From the NCBI GenBank assembly GCA_030616535.1, contig JAUWXE010000035.1, positions 1 to 10,021 of the forward strand: 10,021 nucleotides of DNA, written 5' to 3'. The notes beneath the pieces are model-generated. The model was given only the letters and a program-made list of their open reading frames with translations, was not told where the DNA came from and ran no database searches. Of the stretch, positions 5,403 to 10,021 are shown piece after piece (the first letter of the stretch is position 1; each line of letters begins with the position of its first letter). The position numbers were made by a program, and so were the translations under genes. The stretch is from Candidatus Aerophobota bacterium (GTDB taxonomy: Bacteria; Aerophobota; Aerophobia; Aerophobales; AE-B3A).

Positions 5403-7442
5403 ATGCTACACATCGTTGTCTCAGCAGCAGTGGGGATAATTGGACTAATAGGGGTGAGCTTTCTAGTGAGAGGAATTCTCAAAGCAGACCCGGGGAATGA
5501 ATTAATGCAGAAACTTTCTAAATCTATTCAGGCCGGAGCGAGAACTTTTCTTCTCACCGAATATAAAGTAGTGGCCATAGTAGTAATTTTGGTGGCCATT
5601 TTTTTAAGTTTGGCCCCCTTTTTTGGTCACGAAGTCCAGGTTAACTGGCAAACAGCCTTAGCCTTTGTGACCGGAGTATGTGCCTCAGGTCTGGCTGGCT
5701 GGATTGCTATGAGTGTAGCCACCAGAACCAACTCAAGAACTACTCAGGCCGCCAGGGAGGGACTATCACCGGCTTTGAATATTTCCTTCTCGGCAGGAGC
5801 TGTGACCGGTCTTTCTATAGTCTGCGTGGCTTTTCTGGGTCTGGTGATTATTTCTCTTGTATTCAAAGGAAAATCGGTTATTGTCAATGGATACGCCATG
5901 GGAGCTTCTCTAATGGCCCTATTTGCCCGGGCTGGAGGGGGCATTTATACCAAAGGTGCTGATATGGGGGCGGAGCTGGTGGGAAAGGTAGAGGAAGGTA
6001 TCCCTGAGGATGATCCCCGCAATCCCGGGGTAATTGCGGACAATGTAGGAGATAATGTGGGGGATATCGCTGGATTGGGGGCCGATCTCCTCGAATCATA
6101 TGTAGAGTCGATTATTGCTACACTAGCTATTTCCGCCAGCATGGTTATTATATCTTATGCTTATAGTGCCTTTAGTTATCTTACTTTTTATCTAGCTAGC
6201 TGGGGAATTATTTGCTCCCTGATGGGAATTGCCTGGATTAAAGGGGTTAGGATAAAGGATCCTCAAAGTAGATTAAACAGTGGAACCTACCTGGGAGCCG
6301 TCCTCATGATTGTCGGGTCCTTCTTTATCATCAGGTATCTTGGCACCGCATATGAGAACTACTCTCTTCTAGGACCGTTCTGGGCTATTATCGCAGGGGT
6401 GATTTCGGGTCTGGCTATAGGGGAGGTGAGCGTCTATTATACTTCCAGTAAATACAAGCCAGTTAGAGACCTGGCTGACTCCTGTCAGACTGGTCCGGCA
6501 GTAATGGTGGTAAACGGTCTGGCTCTGGGAATGCTCTCTACTTTAATTCCCGTGGTGGTGGTAGCGGCGGCTACTCTCATCGGATTTCTCTTTGCTGGAA
6601 TGTACGGGGTAGCTATAACTGCTCTGGGTATGCTCTCCATTCTGGGGATCACTCTGGCGGTCGATTCCTACGGCCCGGTAGCAGACAATGCTGGAGGAAT
6701 TGCCGAGATGGCTCATCTTCCCCCTAAAGTTCGCCAGGTAACCGACAAACTCGATGCAGTGGGAAATACCACTGCTGCCATTGGTAAAGGATTCGCTATT
6801 GGGTCAGCGGCTTTCGCTGCCCTGGGGTTAATGACAGCATATCGGGCTACCATAAATTCTCTTTCTTCTCATCCTTTCACTCTTTCTTTAGCTGATCCTA
6901 AGCTCATTGCTGGTCTGTTGGTGGGTGGGATGGTTCCTTATCTCTATGGCTCTATGTTGGCCAGAGGAGTGGGAAGAGTGGCTTTTGGGGTGGTAGAGGA
7001 GGTAAGGAGACAGTTTAAGGAAATTCCCGGCCTTATAGAGGGAAAGGGAAAAGCAGACCCTTCTCAATGTGTAAACATAGCGTCTCTGGGGGCACTAAAG
7101 AATATGATGCTTCCCGGGATTCTGGCCATAGTCTTTCCCATAGCTATTGGCTTTTTTTTAGGACCGGTGGCCTTGGGGGGATTTCTGGTGGGAAGTCTGG
7201 TAACCGGTCTTTCATTGGGGATTCAGACAGCTAATAGTGGTGCCGCCATGGACAATGCTAAAAAGTATATCGAGGAAGGAAATCTGGGAGGCAAAGGTTC
7301 CTATGCCCACAAAGCTAGTGTGGTAGGTGACACAGTGGGGGATCCTCTGAAAGATACGGTCGGCCCCTCTATTAATATCCTCATTAAATTAATGTCGGTA
7401 ATCTCTCTGGTTCTAGCCCCCGTATTTGTAATTTTTCATTAA
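5403..7442 (+). CDS. hppA: Membrane-bound cation-pumping pyrophosphatase, K+-dependent type
   Basis: 679 residues with about 16 hydrophobic segments, the family's usual size. It hydrolyses cytoplasmic pyrophosphate and pumps H+ and/or Na+ outward, here possibly using pyrophosphate released by PRPP-consuming and other biosynthetic steps. Substrate-site motifs are clear: YTKGADMGAELVGKVE (182-197), EDDPRNPGVIADNVGDNVGD (202-221), DNAGGIAEM (428-436), and DTVGDPLKDT near the end. GNTTAAIGKG (454-463) has Ala 458 and Gly 461, the signature of K+-dependent enzymes; K+-independent ones carry Lys and Thr there. Membrane helix 6 has Glu at both 231 and 235 (LLESYVES), the two alternative gate positions, so ion specificity is uncertain. 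Glu 191 replaces the usual Asp of DVGADLVGK. AGGGA precedes the ATG; MEMO follows after 12 nt. Confidence 0.96.
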   Translation: MLHIVVSAAVGIIGLIGVSFLVRGILKADPGNELMQKLSKSIQAGARTFLLTEYKVVAIVVILVAIFLSLAPFFGHEVQVNWQTALAFVTGVCASGLAGWIAMSVATRTNSRTTQAAREGLSPALNISFSAGAVTGLSIVCVAFLGLVIISLVFKGKSVIVNGYAMGASLMALFARAGGGIYTKGADMGAELVGKVEEGIPEDDPRNPGVIADNVGDNVGDIAGLGADLLESYVESIIATLAISASMVIISYAYSAFSYLTFYLASWGIICSLMGIAWIKGVRIKDPQSRLNSGTYLGAVLMIVGSFFIIRYLGTAYENYSLLGPFWAIIAGVISGLAIGEVSVYYTSSKYKPVRDLADSCQTGPAVMVVNGLALGMLSTLIPVVVVAAATLIGFLFAGMYGVAITALGMLSILGITLAVDSYGPVADNAGGIAEMAHLPPKVRQVTDKLDAVGNTTAAIGKGFAIGSAAFAALGLMTAYRATINSLSSHPFTLSLADPKLIAGLLVGGMVPYLYGSMLARGVGRVAFGVVEEVRRQFKEIPGLIEGKGKADPSQCVNIASLGALKNMMLPGILAIVFPIAIGFFLGPVALGGFLVGSLVTGLSLGIQTANSGAAMDNAKKYIEEGNLGGKGSYAHKASVVGDTVGDPLKDTVGPSINILIKLMSVISLVLAPVFVIFH

Positions 7443-7454
7443 AAGGGGAGAAAA

Positions 7455-8309
7455 ATGGAAAAGATGGTAAGGTCTCCGGCAGTAGCCGGTACTTTTTATG
7501 AAGGGACAAGAAAGGCTCTCTTAAAGCAAATTGAGGACTGTTATACCCATCCCTTGGGTCCGGGCAGACTACCAACCCTATCCTCTAAGAAAGAAGGGAA
7601 GATCATGGGTTTAGTTAGCCCCCATGCCGGCTATCTATACTCGGGACCGGTGGCGGCCTGGGGATTCTACCAGATAGTCAGGCAAGAAATTCCCGAGGTA
7701 GTAGTCATTCTGGGTCCTAATCACCGTGGCTTCGGTGCGGGAGTGGCCATAGCCGGAAAAGGTGGGTGGCAAACACCTCTGGGTAAGTCCCAAATAGAGG
7801 AAGAGCTAGCAGAAAAAATTACAGAGCTTTCTCCTCTTATTCGCGAGGATGAAAAAGCTCACCAAAGGGAACATTCTCTGGAGGTCCAGCTTCCTTTTCT
7901 CCAGTATAGCTATGAGGAAAGATTCAAAATAGTTCCCATTTGCATGATGCAGCAGGATCAAAGTACCTCTCAGAAGGTGGGAGAGACCCTCTCAGAGGTT
8001 CTGAAAGGAAAAAACAGCCTCATTATTGCCAGCACCGACTTTACCCATTATCAGCCAAAAGACATAGCGGAAAGACAGGACAAAAAAGCTCTAGAGGCCA
8101 TCCTTTCCCTGAGTCCAAAGGATGTCACCAAGGCAGTTTCCTGTTATCGTATCTCTATGTGCGGCCCGGGTCCGGTAATGGCCATGCTCACCGCAACTTC
8201 CCTCCTAGGAGCTAAGAAGGCAACTCTTTTAAAGTATGCCACCTCTGGCGATATTACTGGTGATTACGAGGCAGTAGTAGGATACGCCTCAGTGATTGTG
8301 GAGAAGTAA
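7455..8309 (+). CDS. MEMO family protein (AmmeMemoRadiSam system protein B)
   Basis: 284 residues covering the full MEMO domain, a fold related to class III extradiol dioxygenases (LigB). Visible landmarks are VRSPAVAGTFYEG at the N-terminus, SPHAGYLYSGPVAA (His 57), ILGPNHRG (His 90), EHSLEVQLPFLQ (His 140), STDFTHY (Asp 195, His 198) and MCGPGPVMAML (Cys 236). His 57, His 90 and Cys 236 correspond to the metal/pocket residues described for human MEMO1. The bacterial role is unknown; in many genomes it sits with an AMMECR1 domain protein and a dedicated radical SAM enzyme, but neither is adjacent here. AAGGGGAG ends 4 nt before the ATG at 7455, which favours it over the Met three codons later. 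Last gene of the operon; the hairpin repeat at 8317 follows directly. Confidence 0.93.
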   Translation: MEKMVRSPAVAGTFYEGTRKALLKQIEDCYTHPLGPGRLPTLSSKKEGKIMGLVSPHAGYLYSGPVAAWGFYQIVRQEIPEVVVILGPNHRGFGAGVAIAGKGGWQTPLGKSQIEEELAEKITELSPLIREDEKAHQREHSLEVQLPFLQYSYEERFKIVPICMMQQDQSTSQKVGETLSEVLKGKNSLIIASTDFTHYQPKDIAERQDKKALEAILSLSPKDVTKAVSCYRISMCGPGPVMAMLTATSLLGAKKATLLKYATSGDITGDYEAVVGYASVIVEK

Positions 8310-8316
8310 CAGAGTT

Positions 8317-8346
8317 GCTGGGGAAAAATAATCCTGTCCCCATTTT
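8317..8346 (+). repeat. Flanking repeat copy A
   Basis: This 30-nt stretch beginning GCTGGGGAAAAATAATCC is nearly identical to the 29 nt at 9717-9745, in the same orientation; the two differ by one extra G and one T-for-C. It starts 7 nt after the MEMO stop codon. It lacks the left arm (AAAATGGGGACG) that makes copy B a complete palindrome. Confidence 0.85.
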
Positions 8347-8347
8347 T
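8320..8347 (+). terminator. Candidate terminator ending the prs–MEMO operon
   Basis: GGGGA (8320-8324) and TCCCC (8337-8341) form a GC-rich 5-bp stem with a 12-nt loop, followed by five T residues (8343-8347). It sits between the converging MEMO and DUF6922-like genes and is part of repeat copy A, so the repeat may serve as the terminator. Confidence 0.45.
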
Positions 8348-8351
8348 AATA

Positions 8352-8666
8352 TTATTCCAGTTCTTGCTCACCCAAGCGAATGATTGCTTTTTGGAATTCC
8401 TCTTGGGGAATTTTGACTTTAAGCATTATTTGCCAGAAATTAAGCACTCTTTTGAACCAGAGACCACGGCGAGGGTGTTTTATAACCTCCTTTATCTCCT
8501 CTTCAGAATAAGTTTTATAAAGCCATTTAAGTCCTTGCCAATCGCCGTAGTTTAAAACTTGAGTAATGAGCAGTTCTTTGTATCTTTTCAAATCAAAATT
8601 ATTAAGATCAAAAGACCAAAGACATCTGGCAATATAAGGAGGAATTTTGCGGTCAATATTTTTCAT
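8352..8666 (-). CDS. Small DUF6922-like protein paired with the nucleotidyltransferase
   Basis: 104 residues, no membrane segment. The sequence pattern, with PPYIARCLWSFD (9-20), a central LLITQVLNYGDWQGLKWLY (32-50) and EVIKHPRRGLWFKRVLNFW (60-78), resembles small proteins (DUF6922, from memory) that are repeatedly found next to AbiEii-type nucleotidyltransferases. It follows that gene with only 3 nt between stop and ATG and no clear ribosome binding site, so it is probably translated by coupling. It may be the antitoxin or a partner protein; its function is not established. Its base composition is as AT-rich as its neighbour and unlike the operon to the left. The stop codon lies 5 nt from repeat copy A. 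Confidence 0.75.
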   Translation of the reverse strand: MKNIDRKIPPYIARCLWSFDLNNFDLKRYKELLITQVLNYGDWQGLKWLYKTYSEEEIKEVIKHPRRGLWFKRVLNFWQIMLKVKIPQEEFQKAIIRLGEQELE

Positions 8667-8669
8667 TTT

Positions 8670-9326
8670 TTAAGATAAATGGCGCTTTTTAAAGTCTTCT
8701 ACTGTTTTAATTAACTCTTTTTTGATTTTATCCCAACTAATGCCGGTTGAGGTTTTAGTTCTTTGTTCTTCTTTTTCCTTGTCCGCATCTATAAAGTAAG
8801 TTAAAGATTGCAGAGCCAGATATTTATTAAATAATCCCTTGTATTTTTCCTGAGCCAGGGTAAAGATTCTTTCTAAACCAAAATTCCTAATCAAAAAGTA
8901 AATATCAATAAAGTCCCTTTGGGTGCCCCTTTGGATTATAGCCACTATTTTCATGGCACAAATATCTTCCATTGAGGCTAAATTCACCTCAGGGATTTTT
9001 ACTAATGGAGAGATTAAAGGATAAGGATAGCTAAAAAGACTCACCTCAATATTATCTATACTCAAAATTAAGGTGTTTTTGACTTTTCGGATTAATTGAA
9101 CATTTTTAAAATGTTTTTGAAAATTCTGGAGGAGAGTTTCAGGATCAAATTCTTCTTTAGTATAAAAATCGAAGTCTAAAGAAATACGATGTCCTAATTG
9201 CAGGGCCAAGGCAGTTCCACCGGTTAAATAAAAACGATAATCCTTCAGAAACTTGAGCTCCTTAAGGATGTTTAATCTCTTTTGACCTAGGGTTTTTAGA
9301 TTTTCTTTAATTGTTTTATGTAACAT
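8670..9326 (-). CDS. AbiEii/AbiGii-type nucleotidyltransferase (toxin-like)
   Basis: 218 residues. Residues 30-54 carry the nucleotidyltransferase core: FYLTGGTALAL (Gly 36-Gly 37-Thr 38), then GHRISLDFDF with Arg 47, Ser 49 and the metal-binding pair Asp 51/Asp 53. A second block, AMKIVAIIQRGTQRDFIDIYFL (124-145), contains Lys 126, Arg 137, Asp 138 and Asp 141, as in AbiEii (PF08843). Family members add nucleotides to RNA, often tRNA, and act as toxins in AbiE-like phage-defence systems; whether this one is toxic is inferred. All core residues are present, so it appears intact. The frame also opens at GTG 9335; I chose ATG 9326, but neither start has a good ribosome binding site. It is co-directional with a DUF6922-like gene and lies behind a PIN-gene remnant. 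Counted lines are about 30% GC, against up to 53% in hppA, which suggests acquisition. Confidence 0.88.
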   Translation of the reverse strand: MLHKTIKENLKTLGQKRLNILKELKFLKDYRFYLTGGTALALQLGHRISLDFDFYTKEEFDPETLLQNFQKHFKNVQLIRKVKNTLILSIDNIEVSLFSYPYPLISPLVKIPEVNLASMEDICAMKIVAIIQRGTQRDFIDIYFLIRNFGLERIFTLAQEKYKGLFNKYLALQSLTYFIDADKEKEEQRTKTSTGISWDKIKKELIKTVEDFKKRHLS

Positions 9327-9356
9327 TATATACACTCATTCTCGTTAGATTAACTT

Positions 9357-9425
9357 TTACCTTTTTTTGTCAAAGTATCCATTTGGAACTGAGGTATCCA
9401 AATAGAGTTTAAGTGGTTTTGGCAC
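9357..9425 (-). pseudogene. N-terminal remnant of a PIN-domain (VapC-like) gene
   Basis: Starting at GTG 9425-9423, the minus strand encodes VPKPLKLYLDTSVPNGYFD and then KKR before a TAA at 9359-9357. LYLDTSVP…YFD is the characteristic first strand of PIN-domain nucleases with the first catalytic Asp. A full protein would be about 130-150 residues; only 22 codons remain. AGGAAAAG lies just before the GTG, and a strong promoter (9469-9496) lies above it. The break comes at a run of seven A residues; shifting frame there gives only 16 further residues without PIN features, so the gene is truncated rather than merely frameshifted. The AbiEii-like gene begins 30 nt later. Confidence 0.6.
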
Positions 9426-9704
9426 AATCTTTTCCTAGCACTACTTTTCACTCAAAATGGCACTTTATATTGTATTATAAAATGGAGGGCTGTCAAAAAA
9501 CTCCTTAGACAAGAACTCTTCCGTAAGGAGCGTATCCAAAGAGTAGCCTTTTTAAAATTGGATGGAGCAGCTTGTGGGCATCTTTTGGCTTTGCTACTGA
9601 AAGAGTATTACCGCCAGGCGGGGAAGGGGAGACCAAAATACCCTGGTAACGATTTTGTTTTTGTCTATAACTCCTAGGTGGCTTTCATAGAACTTTAGCT
9701 AATT
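9426..9704. other. Non-coding stretch upstream of the PIN remnant
   Basis: It holds the promoter at 9469-9496, a 7-bp inverted repeat CTCCTTA/TAAGGAG (9501-9507 and 9524-9530), and a GC-rich palindrome CCGCCAGGCGG near 9612-9622. A plus-strand frame is open over 9393-9677 but has no ATG, no ribosome binding site and no recognisable domain, so I do not call a gene. Confidence 0.5.
9469..9496 (-). promoter_or_regulatory. Promoter of the PIN remnant and nucleotidyltransferase module
   Basis: On the minus strand, a perfect TTGACA (9496-9491), a 16-nt spacer and TACAAT (9474-9469) match consensus at eleven of twelve bases. It precedes the PIN remnant's ribosome binding site and probably now drives the nucleotidyltransferase and its partner, with the remnant as a short leader peptide. 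Confidence 0.65.
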
Positions 9705-9745
9705 AAAATGGGGACGGCTGGGAAAAATAATCCCGTCCCCATTTT
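9701..9745 (-). terminator. Terminator-like hairpin after the NfnA/SudB-like gene
   Basis: The 13-bp palindrome begins 4 nt after this gene's stop codon. Read on the minus strand the stem ends in TTTT followed by AATT, a plausible though short U tract, so the hairpin probably ends that transcript. Read on the plus strand it is followed by CTTTTT, so it could work in both directions. Confidence 0.55.
9705..9745. repeat. Flanking repeat copy B, complete palindrome
   Basis: AAAATGGGGACGG (9705-9717) and CCGTCCCCATTTT (9733-9745) are a perfect 13-bp inverted repeat around a 15-nt loop. The segment 9717-9745 is the near-identical partner of repeat copy A, 1400 bp away in the same orientation. Together they bracket the AT-rich nucleotidyltransferase module and the PIN remnant. 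Confidence 0.9.
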
Positions 9746-9749
9746 CTTT

Positions 9750-10021
9750 TTAAGATTGGTTACTTTCCCAATTCTTCAAAGCGATTTTCTCTTCTTTCTC
9801 AAATCTTTTTTGCCTGAGCATAAGCTCATCAAAATCTACCAGACGCCCGTCGAAACCGGGTCCGTCCACACAGGTAAATTTTACCTCATTTCCCACCGTC
9901 ACCCGGCAGCCGCCGCACATTCCGGTAGCATCCACCATAATTGAGTTGAGACTAACCCTGGTTTTGAGATTGTATTTTTCAGTTATCTCAGAGGCTGCTT
10001 TCATCATGGGGAGGGGTCCAA
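9750..10021 (-). CDS. NfnA/SudB-like ferredoxin-NADP reductase (sulfide dehydrogenase) subunit, C-terminal part
   Basis: Only the last 89 codons are inside the window; the reading frame continues off the right edge as GPLPMMKAA, the end of the NAD(P)-binding ferredoxin-reductase domain, so the Met at 10007 is internal. Counting from that Met, Asp 26, Cys 31, Cys 34 and Cys 46 (VDATGMCGGC and KFTCVDGP) match the [2Fe-2S] site described for Pyrococcus SudB, which uses one Asp and three Cys ligands. GFDGRLVDFDEL is the usual C-terminal signature. The family's small subunit carries FAD and works with a larger flavin/iron–sulfur subunit in NADH-dependent ferredoxin:NADP+ oxidoreductase or sulfide dehydrogenase. 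In such operons the large subunit commonly follows this one, but here the gene ends at a terminator-like hairpin and the large subunit is not found downstream. Confidence 0.9.
   Translation of the reverse strand, partial: GPLPMMKAASEITEKYNLKTRVSLNSIMVDATGMCGGCRVTVGNEVKFTCVDGPGFDGRLVDFDELMLRQKRFEKEEKIALKNWESNQS

Noticed and set aside
7455..8309. MEMO plus the radical SAM gene as a complete AmmeMemoRadiSam system
   Set aside because: The radical SAM gene is distant, divergent and has a B12-type N-terminal domain unlike the dedicated partner; no AMMECR1 domain is present.
9393..9677. Plus-strand open frame of about 95 codons with a K/R-rich middle
   Set aside because: It has no ATG, no ribosome binding site and no recognisable domain, and it crosses the minus-strand promoter and PIN remnant. 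A faint resemblance to transposase fragments was not strong enough.
9708..9944. Plus-strand 78-codon ORF
   Set aside because: Antisense shadow of the NfnA/SudB-like gene, starting in the hairpin repeat.
1..10021. CRISPR array, tRNA or rRNA genes
   Set aside because: No regularly spaced repeats, cloverleaf elements or rRNA-like stretches were seen on either strand.

Overview
The window looks like a piece of the chromosome of an anaerobic, probably uncultured bacterium. The conserved core is prs–rplY(ctc)–pth, an arrangement known from Firmicutes and several candidate phyla. Here it is followed by a membrane pyrophosphatase (hppA) and a MEMO-family gene, and the right edge carries an NfnA/SudB-type iron–sulfur flavoprotein fragment. 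A potassium-dependent pyrophosphatase, a B12-linked radical SAM protein and a ferredoxin/sulfide-type reductase all fit energy-limited anaerobic life. The phylum cannot be fixed from sequence alone; a candidate phylum such as Aerophobota, Atribacterota or Omnitrophota is a guess.

Layout, left to right. Bases 1-455 hold no convincing gene, but they contain a small direct/inverted repeat cluster and a promoter-plus-hairpin arrangement that could make a small RNA. Next, on the minus strand, is a stand-alone Lrp/AsnC ligand-binding domain with a strong extended -10 promoter and a probable TTG start. On the plus strand follows a membrane-anchored coiled-coil protein ending in an excisionase-type helix-turn-helix. 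Converging on it is a cobalamin-binding radical SAM protein. That gene and prs are read divergently from two well-formed back-to-back promoters around 2917-2985.

The operon 3074-8309 (prs, rplY, pth, hppA, MEMO) runs on the plus strand. Beyond the 108-nt prs-rplY gap the spacing is tight, and rplY overlaps pth by 38 nt. Prs makes PRPP for nucleotide synthesis, L25/Ctc binds 5S rRNA, and Pth recycles peptidyl-tRNA. HppA uses the pyrophosphate released by biosynthesis, including PRPP-consuming reactions, to pump cations. MEMO is of unknown role.

From 8317 to 9745 lies an AT-rich accessory insert between two near-identical 30-nt hairpin repeats. It holds an AbiEii-like nucleotidyltransferase, a small DUF6922-like partner, and upstream of them a 23-codon remnant of a PIN-domain (VapC-like) gene whose promoter and ribosome binding site are still intact. 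This is the most unusual part of the window: one toxin-type module seems to have replaced another behind the same promoter. The window ends inside the C-terminus of the NfnA/SudB-like gene, which runs off the right edge.
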